Positions 1 to 8,446 of a stretch of DNA of 14,898 bases are shown one piece after another (the stretch's first letter is position 1; each line of letters opens with the position of its first letter). The stretch is from Paludibacteraceae bacterium (GTDB lineage: Bacteria; Bacteroidota; Bacteroidia; Bacteroidales; Paludibacteraceae): NCBI GenBank assembly GCA_018055865.1, contig JAGPGR010000012.1:1-14898 (forward strand), given 5' to 3'. The notes under the pieces are model-generated. The model was not told the origin of the DNA and did no database searches. It saw only the letters and a list, made by a program, of their open reading frames with translations. The position numbers were made by a program, and so were the translations under genes.

Positions 1-7
1 CTTTTCG

Positions 8-211
8 ATGAATTATCCTCTTTCCAAAAAAATAAGCGTTTCTTCATCAAACAACGCGCGACTTTACTGGACGCTCAGAGCACTGGCCAGGGCCGGTTAC
101 AGTGTTGAAAATGAGGCAACTACTCAGATTCAAATTACTGAAAACGGTTGGGAAATGGAAAGTATTTCATTTTCAACCATTGAAGACTTGCTGGCTGCAC
201 TCACTCACTGA
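8..211 (+). CDS. Small hypothetical protein (67 aa, possibly longer to the left)
   Basis: I do not recognise this protein. The frame starts at an ATG at position 8 and stays open to the window edge (the two codons before the ATG are not stops), so the true start could lie outside. The product is short and soluble-looking, with no signal peptide or membrane segment. It has a basic N-terminal half (LYWTLRALARAGYSVENE around residues 19-36) and an acidic, Trp/Met-containing C-terminal half ending in a helix-like SFSTIEDLLAALTH. A composition mixing charged and aromatic residues with no low-complexity runs supports a real gene. It is followed by about 120 bp of AT-rich DNA holding the putative promoter of the next gene. 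No function is proposed. Confidence 0.5.
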   Translation: MNYPLSKKISVSSSNNARLYWTLRALARAGYSVENEATTQIQITENGWEMESISFSTIEDLLAALTH

Positions 212-278
212 ATTTTTATCAGTTTCTATTTTATGTTAAAAAGAAAGAATTGATTCAGTTAGTTCAATTGAGAAACCA

Positions 279-286
279 TATATTTG
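279..286 (+). promoter_or_regulatory. Putative -7 box (TATATTTG) for the NlpC/P60 lipoprotein gene
   Basis: Exact match to the Bacteroidota -7 consensus TAnnTTTG, 45 bp upstream of the GTG start. No convincing TTTG -33 element is seen at the usual 19-21 bp distance. This 8-mer is expected by chance roughly once per kilobase per strand in such AT-rich DNA, so position is the main support. Confidence 0.4.
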
Positions 287-331
287 CAATAATTCGATAC
301 AAAATTTCATTATATTATCCGGGAAAAAAGC

Positions 332-1738
332 GTGAAAAGAAAACTCATATTCCTTCTGTTTATCAGCGCGTTATGTATGTCTTGCTCATCCAAATCTCAC
401 CTGGCAGCATCGAACGAAAAAAGCAAACTGCTCGATGAGAGTGAGTTTGGCATGATTTCGTTACAGGATTCTGTGATTAATTTCGGAATGCGCTTTCTGA
501 GCACCCCATACCGGTATGGAGGAACCTCAACCAGGGGATTTGACTGTTCAGGATTTACTTCGCACGTCTACAATCAGTTCGGATATAGCCTCGAACGTTC
601 CTCACGCGATCAGGCAAGACAATTTCCGGCAGTAAGCAAAAAAGACCTTCAGACAGGCGATCTGGTTTTCTTCGAAGGTCGCAGTCAAAATGGGAATGTA
701 GGACATGTAGGCATTGTAACCGAAAGAAAAGCTAACGGCGAATTCAATTTTCTACATGCGTCTGTTAAAAGAGGTGTAACAGTATCATCGTCTGACGAAC
801 CCTATTACGCAGCCAGATACCTGAAAGCAGGCAGAGTATTGAATAATACTAAAAATAATCCTCTGTTAAGCCAACAGCCTTTATCCGACCACAATTCTGC
901 TAAAAATTCCTCCCGGAAAAACGATACAAATGCTCAACCGAAAAAACTTTACGATGCAGTGTACCATACGGTGAAAAAAGGTGAAAATCTTACAAAAATC
1001 GCCAAAGAATATGATATTCCGATTTCGACCTTGAAGCATTTGAACGGACTCAAATCCCTGAAAGTGAAAAAAGGACAGCGATTACTGATAAGCGAAGCAG
1101 TTGATATGCCCGAAATTCCTATTGTGTCAATACCTACAGTTCATACTGTAGAGCCTGCTACTTCTCAAAATAATCAACAAATTCAAATCATTCTCTCTGA
1201 TAACCAAACGTTAGAAAAGGCAGCAATTGAAGCAAATAAAGCAGAAATAAAACCCGAATTCACTATCGACAATAATCCTCAATCAGGTATAAATCAGAAT
1301 TCGGAGCAAAAAACAGCTCAGGAAACGACAGAAGTTAAAAAAGCTGAATTAAAAATACATCATGAACAATCTGTAAATGAAAGTAATGTTAAAAGCATTC
1401 ACACGGTATCGGCCGGCGAAACGCTGTTTTCGATTGCCCGAATGAATAATATTTCTGTAACTGAATTAAAACAGCTTAACAACCTGATAAGCAATACGAT
1501 AAATGCAGGACAAAAACTGATTGTAAACAAAATCGGAGACAACCCGGCCGAAAATAACAGATCAAAGACATCGATTCAGGAAGCTGAAATAACACACATT
1601 GTGCTGCGTGGCGAAACACTTTACTCGCTTTCGAGAAAATACAATTGTAGTGTAACCGATATCAAAAATTGGAATCTAAATCAGAACGATAACCTTCGGG
1701 TAGGCGATAAAATAATAATTAAAAGGAAACAGCGTTAA
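332..1738 (+). CDS. NlpC/P60 peptidase lipoprotein with three LysM domains
   Basis: Probable cell-wall hydrolase cutting peptidoglycan stem peptides, anchored in the envelope. The GTG start is chosen because it gives a basic, hydrophobic signal peptide ending at Cys18; the next in-frame Met (16) would remove it. The lipobox is poor at -3 (Cys15) but has Ser at -1. The NlpC/P60 domain spans about residues 45-170 with the expected Cys-His-His set: Cys72 in FDCSGF, His125 in GHVGIV and His142 in FLHAS. Three LysM repeats follow at about 211-253, 356-398 and 421-464, the first two separated by a long Gln/Asn/Glu/Lys-rich linker (about 255-355). At 468 aa it is long for the family because of the repeats and linker. 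It stands alone, ending at a terminator shared with the convergent KASIII gene. Whether it acts in division, turnover or remodelling cannot be told. Confidence 0.9.
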   Translation: MKRKLIFLLFISALCMSCSSKSHLAASNEKSKLLDESEFGMISLQDSVINFGMRFLSTPYRYGGTSTRGFDCSGFTSHVYNQFGYSLERSSRDQARQFPAVSKKDLQTGDLVFFEGRSQNGNVGHVGIVTERKANGEFNFLHASVKRGVTVSSSDEPYYAARYLKAGRVLNNTKNNPLLSQQPLSDHNSAKNSSRKNDTNAQPKKLYDAVYHTVKKGENLTKIAKEYDIPISTLKHLNGLKSLKVKKGQRLLISEAVDMPEIPIVSIPTVHTVEPATSQNNQQIQIILSDNQTLEKAAIEANKAEIKPEFTIDNNPQSGINQNSEQKTAQETTEVKKAELKIHHEQSVNESNVKSIHTVSAGETLFSIARMNNISVTELKQLNNLISNTINAGQKLIVNKIGDNPAENNRSKTSIQEAEITHIVLRGETLYSLSRKYNCSVTDIKNWNLNQNDNLRVGDKIIIKRKQR

Positions 1739-1773
1739 ATCATGCTTTTTATTGAAATAATAAAAAACAAAAA

Positions 1774-1799
1774 GGGTAAACTGTCTGTTCAGCTTACCC
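1774..1799. terminator. Bidirectional terminator between convergent genes
   Basis: Hairpin GGGTAAACTG (1774-1783), loop TCTGTT, CAGCTTACCC (1790-1799): nine pairs with one internal A/C mismatch. Read on the minus strand it is followed by a U-rich run (complement of the A-rich 1757-1773), so it best serves the KASIII gene ending at 1826. On the plus strand only a short T run follows. Confidence 0.75.
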
Positions 1800-1825
1800 C
1801 TTTCAATTTATTATAAACCAGATGA

Positions 1826-2905
1826 TTATGGCATTTTGTAAATCACACTGTTAATACTCATACCAGCTCCTACCGACGCCAATACGATAATATCATCTTT
1901 TGTTGTTTTCTGAGCATCCAGTTCACCTCTCACCAGCAGATCAAATAGAGTTGGGACTGTGGCCACTGACGAATTACCCAACCAGGAGATGGTCATTGGC
2001 ATAACATCTGCAGGAACTTTTTTGATATCATACAGTCTGAAAAGCCTTGAAATAATTGCATCATCCATTTTTCCGTTGGCCTGATGAAGCAGCACTTTAT
2101 GTACATCTTTGACATGTAAATTCAATTTGTCCAAACCCGCTTTTATCGTTTGAGGAACAAACTCCAACGCATATTGGTACAAACGGCGGCCATTCATTTT
2201 TAGATAATATTCCTTTTTTTCGGCTTCTTCCTGATTGTATGAATATCCCATTCTCAGCATTTGTGAAAATTCATAATTATCGCTGCGCGTATTGTGTCCG
2301 ATAATCCCGACCGGTACATCGCTTTCCACCCCTTCAACTATCACGGCAGCAGCGCCATCGGCATAAATCATACTGTCGCGATCGTGCGGATCTGAAATTC
2401 TGGAGAGAATATCGGCACCTACAACCAACACCTTTTTGGCATCACCCGATTTGATGAAGTAATCTGCCTGAATCAGGGCCTGTATCCATCCCGGACAGCC
2501 AAAAAGAATATCATAAGCCACGGCTCCGGGATTGCGTATGCCCAGTTTTTGCTTCACGAGTGCTGCCAAAATCGGCAATATGTTAATACGTTTATTGTCG
2601 GCATAGGTTTCGGCAAAGTTATGAGCTACAATTACATAATCAAGCTCTTCGCGGTCAATTCCCGAAGATTCGATAGCCCGTTCGGCGGCTATTTTCGCCA
2701 AATCGGATGTATTTTGTTCGTCGGTAGCATGCCGACGCGATTCTATGGTTGTAATTTCTTTGAATTTTTCAATAATCTGTGTAGTTGGAGTTGTTATTTT
2801 ATCTCCATTACTATCGAAGAATTCGTTTGAAAGAAAATCTTCATTTTTAACAATTTTCTCAGGCAAATAACTTCCCGTTCCGGTTATAACACTGTATGTT
2901 GACAT
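1826..2905 (-). CDS. 3-oxoacyl-ACP synthase III family protein (KASIII/FabH-like)
   Basis: Thiolase-fold condensing enzyme that would join an acyl-CoA primer to malonyl-ACP. The triad is visible: Cys137 in LFGCPGW, His274 in LLHQANG and Asn311 in WLGNSS (numbered from the ATG at 2905), with the usual DGAAAVIVEG strand and a C-terminal GAGMS motif. The frame can extend 18 codons to a TTG at 2959, but the ATG directly before YSVITGTGSYLP fits the family's N-terminus. At 359 aa it exceeds typical FabH (about 320). An extra segment near residues 27-50 replaces the usual DEWI..RTGI primer/CoA-binding signature, and the active-site context is CPGW rather than the usual CAGF. This suggests a specialised KASIII, such as a starter-unit enzyme for a lipid or aryl product, rather than the housekeeping FabH. 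No partner genes lie beside it. Substrate unknown. Confidence 0.85.
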   Translation of the reverse strand: MSTYSVITGTGSYLPEKIVKNEDFLSNEFFDSNGDKITTPTTQIIEKFKEITTIESRRHATDEQNTSDLAKIAAERAIESSGIDREELDYVIVAHNFAETYADNKRINILPILAALVKQKLGIRNPGAVAYDILFGCPGWIQALIQADYFIKSGDAKKVLVVGADILSRISDPHDRDSMIYADGAAAVIVEGVESDVPVGIIGHNTRSDNYEFSQMLRMGYSYNQEEAEKKEYYLKMNGRRLYQYALEFVPQTIKAGLDKLNLHVKDVHKVLLHQANGKMDDAIISRLFRLYDIKKVPADVMPMTISWLGNSSVATVPTLFDLLVRGELDAQKTTKDDIIVLASVGAGMSINSVIYKMP

Positions 2906-3149
2906 CTCTGAAAATTCTTTTTTTGATGAATTATAAAAATTTTCGGCAAAATTACTCAATTTTATTCAGATATTCTGCTTTTAAACATAATTTGGGCATT
3001 TATTAACAATTGATTTTTTTATTTTTATAAACAATTTACATGGTTACATTTATATTTGATTCCGCAGAATTTTGATGAATTTCAGACAAAATCAAATCCT
3101 AAAGGAATTTAAATAAAAAAAGAATGAACATTAATGAAAATAAATTAGT

Positions 3150-3157
3150 TAAATTTG
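3150..3157 (+). promoter_or_regulatory. Putative -7 box (TAAATTTG) for pepT-gcvT
   Basis: Exact TAnnTTTG, 36 bp upstream of the pepT ATG. A second exact match, TATATTTG, lies at 3051-3058 and would give a leader of about 130 nt. Neither has a clear TTTG at -33. The nearer one is preferred because its spacing resembles that of the other boxes in this window. Confidence 0.4.
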
Positions 3158-3193
3158 TAGTCATAAATATATAAAACACAAATATAAAAATAT

Positions 3194-4429
3194 ATGAACA
3201 TAACCGACCGATTTTTGAAGTATGTAAGTTTTACTACAACTTCCGACGAAAACACAAATCTCACGCCCAGCACACCCGGACAAATGGTTTTTGCCAAATA
3301 CCTGGCCGACGAGCTGAAGTCCATTGGATTAAAAGACATTACGCTGGATAAAAACGGATACATCATGGCTACTTTGCCCGCCAATACTGCAAAAGAAGAT
3401 GTTCCTACCATTGGTTTCGTATCGCACATGGATACAAGTCCTGATGCAAGCGGAAAAAACGTGAAACCAAAAATTGTAGAGAATTACGATGGAAATGACA
3501 TTCTGCTTAATGAGGAAAAAGTAATCGTACTCGAAACGGAAAAATATCCGGAGATTCTTCTGTATAAAGGTCAGGATATTATCGTTACTGATGGTACTAC
3601 ACTGCTCGGAGCTGATGATAAAGCCGGAATAGCCGAAATAGTTACTGCCATGGAGTACCTTATTGATCATCCTGAAATAAAACACGGCAAAATCCGTATA
3701 GGATTTACTCCCGACGAAGAAATAGGAAGGGGAGCCGATCATTTTGATGTAAAAGAATTTGGTGCTCAGTGGGCTTATACCATGGATGGAAGTCAGGTGG
3801 GCGAACTGGAATTCGAGAACTTCAATGCAGCCTCAGCAAAAGTCTTTATCCACGGATTAAACGTACATCCGGGATATGCCAGACACAAGATGAAAAACTC
3901 CATGCGAATAGCTACTCAATTTGTAACCATGCTGCCAAGACACGAAACACCCGAGCATACAGAGGGTTACGAAGGATTTTACCATCTGACCAACGTGGAG
4001 GGAACAGTAGAAAAAACCACGCTGAGTTATATCATTCGCGACCACGATCGTGATCGGTTCGAAAATCGTAAAAAAGAATTTCAGCATCTGGCCAACAAGA
4101 TAAATGCCGAATTTGGCGAAAATACGGCTGTTGTAGAACTTCGCGACCAATATTACAATATGCGTGAAAAAGTGGAACCGGTGATGCATATTGTCGATCT
4201 GGCCTTCGAAGCAATGAAAGAAAATGGCATAGAACCCATCGTAAAGCCTATTCGCGGAGGAACAGACGGAGCCCGCTTATCGTTCGAAGGACTGCCCTGC
4301 CCCAATATTTTTGCAGGCGGACACAATTTCCATGGTCGATTTGAATATCTGCCGGTTCAATCCATGGAAAAAGCTATGATGGTAATAGTAAAAATTGCCG
4401 AACTGCTGGAAATGAAAACCGAAAATTAA
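3194..4429 (+). CDS. pepT: Peptidase T (tripeptide aminopeptidase)
   Basis: Cytoplasmic di-zinc M20B peptidase that removes N-terminal residues from tripeptides. Length (411 aa) matches the family. All metal and catalytic positions are visible: His78 and Asp80 in SHMDTSP, bridging Asp141 in LGADDKAG, the Glu175-Glu176 pair in TPDEEIGRG, Asp198 in YTMDGS, and His380 in the [10 protein letters not shown] segment. The dimerisation/lid domain lies between about residues 210 and 325 ([11 protein letters not shown] at its start), and the substrate-contacting [11 protein letters not shown] follows at 363-373. The ATG at 3194 starts the conserved N-terminal helix directly. gcvT starts 17 bp after its stop with no terminator between, so the two are probably co-transcribed, linking peptide breakdown to glycine use. 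No secretion signal. Confidence 0.95.
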   Translation: MNITDRFLKYVSFTTTSDENTNLTPSTPGQMVFAKYLADELKSIGLKDITLDKNGYIMATLPANTAKEDVPTIGFVSHMDTSPDASGKNVKPKIVENYDGNDILLNEEKVIVLETEKYPEILLYKGQDIIVTDGTTLLGADDKAGIAEIVTAMEYLIDHPEIKHGKIRIGFTPDEEIGRGADHFDVKEFGAQWAYTMDGSQVGELEFENFNAASAKVFIHGLNVHPGYARHKMKNSMRIATQFVTMLPRHETPEHTEGYEGFYHLTNVEGTVEKTTLSYIIRDHDRDRFENRKKEFQHLANKINAEFGENTAVVELRDQYYNMREKVEPVMHIVDLAFEAMKENGIEPIVKPIRGGTDGARLSFEGLPCPNIFAGGHNFHGRFEYLPVQSMEKAMMVIVKIAELLEMKTEN

Positions 4430-4446
4430 TTCTTATCGAAAATACA

Positions 4447-5517
4447 ATGAAAACTACACCATTTACTGACATCCACATTGCATTGGGTGCCAAGATGCAC
4501 GAATTTGCCGGTTACAATATGCCGATAGAATACAGTGGAATAAACGATGAACACATGACGGTGAGAAACACTGCCGGTGTCTTTGATGTTTCGCACATGG
4601 GCGAAATTTGGGTAAAAGGTCCGAAAGCCCTGGATTTGATTCAAAAAGTTTGTTCTAACGATGCGTCCAAACTTTCCATCGGACAGGCACAATACTCCTG
4701 CTTTCCGAACGGAAATGGCGGAATTGTGGACGATATCATTATTTACTATTTTCAGCCCGAAAAATACCTGCTAGTTGTCAACGCTTCGAATGTAGAAAAA
4801 GACTGGAACTGGCTGAATCAAAACAATACAAATGGAGCAGAACTGGAAAACGCATCCGACCGCATGGCTCAGCTGGCTGTTCAGGGACCAAAAGCTACTG
4901 AAATACTTCAGAAACTAACACCTGTCAATCTGACGGAAGTACCTTATTATCATTTCACAGTGGGTGAATTTGCCGGAGTGAAAGATGTAATTCTCTCAAA
5001 TACAGGCTATACCGGTTCAGGAGGTTTTGAACTTTATTTCTATCCCGAATACGGAATGCAAATCTGGAACGCACTTTTCGAAGCCGGAAAAGAACCTGGT
5101 TTGAAACCAATCGGGCTCGGCGCTCGTGACACATTACGTCTGGAAAAAGGATTCTGCCTGTACGGAAACGATATTGATGATACCACATCGCCTATTGAAG
5201 CCGGTCTGGGCTGGATTACCAAATTCGCAGAAGGTAAAAACTTTATCGACCGTGAAAGACTGGAAAAACAAAAAGCAGAAGGTGTTAGCCGTAAATTAAT
5301 CCGTTTTGAACTATTGGAACGCGGAATTCCCCGTCACGGATACGAAATCGTTAATGCCAATGATGAAATTATCGGTCAGGTTACATCCGGCACCATGCTT
5401 CCCGAAAGCAAAACCGGCATCGGAATGGGCTACGTGAATGCACCTTACTTCAAAAGCAGCGAACCGATTTTCATCAAAATCCGCAACAAGAATTTAGAGG
5501 CTAAAATCGTGAAATAA
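4447..5517 (+). CDS. gcvT: Aminomethyltransferase, glycine cleavage system T protein
   Basis: T protein of the glycine cleavage complex: it moves the methylene group from aminomethyl-lipoyl H protein to tetrahydrofolate, releasing ammonia. At 356 aa it is close to the usual 360-370. Family motifs run in order: MPIEYSG (25-31), [11 protein letters not shown] (44-54), the folate-site Asp pair 95-96 in [22 protein letters not shown] (175-186), [12 protein letters not shown] (214-225), SPIEAGLGW (238-246) and a C-terminal GCV_T_C barrel from about 275 with [10 protein letters not shown] and SGTMLPES. The H and P protein genes are not in the window, as is common where these genes are dispersed. 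It follows pepT closely and ends at a strong terminator. The family also includes YgfZ-like and sarcosine-oxidase-type relatives, but the full motif set favours GcvT. Confidence 0.95.
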   Translation: MKTTPFTDIHIALGAKMHEFAGYNMPIEYSGINDEHMTVRNTAGVFDVSHMGEIWVKGPKALDLIQKVCSNDASKLSIGQAQYSCFPNGNGGIVDDIIIYYFQPEKYLLVVNASNVEKDWNWLNQNNTNGAELENASDRMAQLAVQGPKATEILQKLTPVNLTEVPYYHFTVGEFAGVKDVILSNTGYTGSGGFELYFYPEYGMQIWNALFEAGKEPGLKPIGLGARDTLRLEKGFCLYGNDIDDTTSPIEAGLGWITKFAEGKNFIDRERLEKQKAEGVSRKLIRFELLERGIPRHGYEIVNANDEIIGQVTSGTMLPESKTGIGMGYVNAPYFKSSEPIFIKIRNKNLEAKIVK

Positions 5518-5540
5518 TGGATTTTAATTCATAAAACAGA

Positions 5541-5573
5541 AAAGGTTGCTCATGGCGGGCAACCTTTTTTTTT
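5541..5573 (+). terminator. Rho-independent terminator after gcvT
   Basis: Stem AAAGGTTGC (5541-5549) pairs with GCAACCTTT (5559-5567) around a 9-nt loop and runs into a 10-T tract (5564-5573). It lies 24 bp after the gcvT stop. The alkaline phosphatase gene ends at 5594 on the other strand, so the hairpin may serve both, though the minus-strand side has only a weak U-run. Confidence 0.9.
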
Positions 5574-5593
5574 CATTTGATAAAATCTCTTTC

Positions 5594-7228
5594 CTATTTC
5601 ACTTTCTCCGCCAGATTCTTCGGCAGGTAGAAAGTATTATTTTTATCAATATAAACCACTACTGAGCCTAAATCGAAAGGCACACCGTTGAATGTGGCAA
5701 CCGAACTGAATGCAGAGATTTCGAGCGTTTTTCTCTTATTTTTAACTACCAGTTTGGGGAAATCTTTTCCCTGTACAATGCTGTATTTCAATCCATTAAA
5801 CACATCTGTATGTTTGGCAAAAATTTCAGATGTGAGTTGTTTCATTGGTTTTTGCAGTCCGCTCACCTTGTAAAGATAGTTGTGCACATCTGTATTCCGC
5901 ACATTCCCTTTCAGTATATCACCCTGCGGATGATAAACAGCCAGAAAAACTTCTTCGCCGGTATGACCGCCGGTTGTAAATCCGAAGGGCATCCGCTCGT
6001 TGAGCATTACCGTGATGTTGTGCGTCATATTATTACTGTTGGAAACACTGGTGTAATCTTCGGCTTTATAATTTTTTGAACCGGCTAACGTCTTCATTTC
6101 CTGGTCGGTAATGTCGATACCGGTATATTGTCTGAATACATTTTTTATTTCTTCGGGTTTGGTATTCAGCATTATTTTTTCAAGCCCTTCGGCTGTACGG
6201 GTAATTTTTGAAACTGTTCCAAATAAATCTTCCAGTGTGAGCGATGTATAACTTTTTTTCAATCCGTTTCTTCCGATCGAAAAACCGCTGTTACCATGAT
6301 CAGGCAGGATTATCACAGTGGTATTACCATCCTTTTTTGCAAAATCGAGTGCCGCTCCCACCGCTTTATCGAAAGCCAGAAATTCGCCAATCATGCCGGC
6401 AGGATCGTTTGCATGTGCTGCCCAGTCCACTTTGCTGCCTTCCACCATCAGGAAAAAACCATTGGGATTTTTATTCAAAATTTCTATTGCTTTTGAGGTC
6501 ATTTCGGATATTGAAGGTATTAAATCGGGATTTCGGTCCAGGTCGTAAGGCATCGCTTGTTTGTCGAAAAGCGCCCAGACTTTTTCACCGGTGAAGTTCA
6601 TCATAGCATTTTTATTATCCTGAAAAAGGGCTGTACCGGTAGATTTCAAATGAGATTTCATGGCATCGGTAATAAAGTCGTTTCCACCACCAAACATCAC
6701 TTCCAGGTTATTGGCAGCCATTTGCGGAGCCAGAAACTGGTACTTACTTCGGCTGTAATGATGCGAAGAGCAATCGGCCGGAGTAGCATGCGGAAATTCA
6801 CAGGTCACTACAAGTCCGGCCGCTTTTTTCTGCTCCATTTTCATGGCTTCCAGTATCGTGGCAAGCGGCTGGTAAGCACTGTCGGGATTCAGTTTTACAA
6901 TATCATTAGCCGGATCGGCCACCGGATAAATGGAAACATTGCTTGCTTGTTGAGGTACACCTGTCATATAGGTGGATGTAGTAGGTGCGGAATCGCCAAT
7001 CGGAGCATTGGATGAAAATGTGGTAACTGAACCGCTCAGATAAGGGTCCAGGTTCAAATGATTTCCCTCGTTTCGGTACACTTTCACCCAACGTGAAGCC
7101 GACAACACGGATTGAGAAGTTCCATCAGGTATCATCACTATCAGATTTCTGGTTGGTCTGACTTCCTGAGCATAAACTGCAGAAACAACAATTAAAAAGC
7201 AAAAAAATGCACTAAAATATCTTTTCAT
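5594..7228 (-). CDS. Secreted alkaline phosphatase (PhoA superfamily)
   Basis: Exported metal-dependent phosphomonoesterase. A Sec signal peptide ends at AVYA before Gln21, with no lipobox, so periplasmic or secreted. The metal site is complete: Asp35 in IPDGTSQS, nucleophile Ser80 in GDSAPTTST, His147/Thr149 in PHATP, Glu263-Asp268-His272 in VEGSKVDWAAH, Asp310-His311 in PDHGNS and His422 in GGHTGEE. At 544 aa it is longer than E. coli PhoA (471). The extra sequence is an insert at about 325-410 and a C-terminal tail of about 100 residues ending in a short beta-rich stretch. It sits 104 bp downstream of the msrBA gene in the same direction but has its own candidate promoter, so independent control by phosphate is possible though no Pho-box is recognised. 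Natural substrate is not evident. Confidence 0.93.
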   Translation of the reverse strand: MKRYFSAFFCFLIVVSAVYAQEVRPTRNLIVMIPDGTSQSVLSASRWVKVYRNEGNHLNLDPYLSGSVTTFSSNAPIGDSAPTTSTYMTGVPQQASNVSIYPVADPANDIVKLNPDSAYQPLATILEAMKMEQKKAAGLVVTCEFPHATPADCSSHHYSRSKYQFLAPQMAANNLEVMFGGGNDFITDAMKSHLKSTGTALFQDNKNAMMNFTGEKVWALFDKQAMPYDLDRNPDLIPSISEMTSKAIEILNKNPNGFFLMVEGSKVDWAAHANDPAGMIGEFLAFDKAVGAALDFAKKDGNTTVIILPDHGNSGFSIGRNGLKKSYTSLTLEDLFGTVSKITRTAEGLEKIMLNTKPEEIKNVFRQYTGIDITDQEMKTLAGSKNYKAEDYTSVSNSNNMTHNITVMLNERMPFGFTTGGHTGEEVFLAVYHPQGDILKGNVRNTDVHNYLYKVSGLQKPMKQLTSEIFAKHTDVFNGLKYSIVQGKDFPKLVVKNKRKTLEISAFSSVATFNGVPFDLGSVVVYIDKNNTFYLPKNLAEKVK

Positions 7229-7243
7229 ATTCGCCTATTTTTT

Positions 7244-7251
7244 CAAATATA
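7244..7251 (-). promoter_or_regulatory. Putative -7 box (TATATTTG) for alkaline phosphatase
   Basis: Exact TAnnTTTG on the minus strand, 15 bp upstream of the ATG at 7228. That implies a very short leader of about 8-10 nt. No clear -33 TTTG is present, and the surrounding DNA is very AT-rich, so a chance match is possible. Confidence 0.3.
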
Positions 7252-7332
7252 CACAGATAATATTTCAGGAATATTAAAATATTAATCTTTGTAGAATAAA
7301 TTTTTCGATTGGATTTTTTTAAGGTCAGATTT

Positions 7333-8295
7333 CTAAAATATCTTCCTGTAAATGTGACAATATGGAGTTCCGTCCTTTTTTTCGTAATATTCCTGATGAT
7401 AATTCTCGGCTTCCCAAAATTCATTATTTTCGGCCGGCAGCAATTCTGTGGCTACTTTATGACCTTTTTCAGTGAGAATTTTAATGTATTTCTCGGCGGT
7501 CATTTTTTGCTCATCGTTCACGTAGAAAATAACAGAGCGGTATTGATCGCCAATGTCCGGTCCTTGCCCACCCACCTGAGTAAAATCATGTGTTTCGAAA
7601 TAGAGTTTTATCATTTCTTTGTAGCTTGTTTTTCCCGTATCGAATAGTACTTCGGTTGTTTCCACATGCCCTGTAGTACCCGTACAAACCTCTTTGTAAG
7701 AAGGATTCTGAACATGTCCGCCCATATACCCCACTGTAGTAGTTTTTACCCCGTTTGCTTTCATGAAATGGTATTCCGTGCCCCAGAAACATCCTGAAGC
7801 AAAATAAGCGACTTCGGTTTTGTCGGATCTTGCAGGGATAAAATTCATGGAAATGGAATTGACGCAATGACGGGTGTTTTTAGCTGTAAAACCCTCGCCC
7901 TCAAACACATGCCCGAGATGCGCGCCGCAATTGGCACAAACAATTTCGGTGCGACGGCCGTCAGCATCCGGAATTCGGTGTATTGCTCCTTTTATTTCAT
8001 CGTCGAACGAGGGCCAGCCGCAGTTACTTTCAAACTTCGCCTCCGAACGATACAGCAGTGCATCGCAGCGCTTACAGGTGTAAGTACCTTTTTCCTTATT
8101 GTCCACATACTTGCCTATGAATGGTCTTTCAGTTGCTTTATGCAGAATTACTTTTTCTTCTTCCGGAGTTAATTCATTGAATTTCATAATCTTGTTGTTT
8201 GAATTGGTGGTTTGGCTGCAAGCCGAAAATACAAAGAGGAGCATCAGGATTACAACCTGTCCTCCCCGTAAAAATAATCTTTTCGATGCTTTCAT
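7333..8295 (-). CDS. msrBA: Methionine sulfoxide reductase MsrB-MsrA fusion lipoprotein
   Basis: Bifunctional repair enzyme reducing both R- and S-methionine sulfoxide in proteins outside the cytoplasm. A lipoprotein signal ends with lipobox FSAC at Cys26. MsrB comes first (about 38-155): zinc cysteines in CKRC (74, 77) and CANC (120, 123), catalytic Cys144 in RHCVNS, and Cys92 in NCGWPSF at a plausible resolving position. MsrA follows at about 160-320 with catalytic Cys169 in [23 protein letters not shown] and the C-terminal ENYHQEYY segment; Cys204 and Cys313 are candidate resolving residues. The B-before-A order is the reverse of the Neisseria PilB arrangement, and no thioredoxin-like domain is fused, so reducing power must come from another envelope protein. 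Met37 starts just before the MsrB domain and could give a cytoplasmic form, but the signal peptide argues for the longer start. Confidence 0.95.
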   Translation of the reverse strand: MKASKRLFLRGGQVVILMLLFVFSACSQTTNSNNKIMKFNELTPEEEKVILHKATERPFIGKYVDNKEKGTYTCKRCDALLYRSEAKFESNCGWPSFDDEIKGAIHRIPDADGRRTEIVCANCGAHLGHVFEGEGFTAKNTRHCVNSISMNFIPARSDKTEVAYFASGCFWGTEYHFMKANGVKTTTVGYMGGHVQNPSYKEVCTGTTGHVETTEVLFDTGKTSYKEMIKLYFETHDFTQVGGQGPDIGDQYRSVIFYVNDEQKMTAEKYIKILTEKGHKVATELLPAENNEFWEAENYHQEYYEKKDGTPYCHIYRKIF

Positions 8296-8354
8296 TATTT
8301 TCTGTTTATATTTTACAAAAACAAAGAAAACGGCAATTTGTTTGAATTTAGAAG

Positions 8355-8394
8355 TTCGATTGTTCGGGTATTCAATTGTTCTGACGTTCGGAGG
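8355..8394. repeat. Degenerate 8-bp-period tandem array (left block)
   Basis: Five units each begin with TTC at exactly 8-bp steps (8355, 8363, 8371, 8379, 8387), for example TTCGATTG, TTCAATTG and TTCGGAGG. The block lies between the msrBA start and the DUF4293 stop. A second block in opposite orientation follows 52 bp later. Function unknown. Confidence 0.65.
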
Positions 8395-8446
8395 TTTTAT
8401 TTAAATTAAATCTCTCAAAATTTCATTCCTACTGTCTGCAAATTGA

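Noticed and set aside
6557..7015. 152-codon plus-strand ORF antisense to the alkaline phosphatase gene
   Set aside because: It lies wholly inside a well-supported coding gene; its product is rich in His/Arg/Cys with no recognisable motif, as expected for an antisense shadow.
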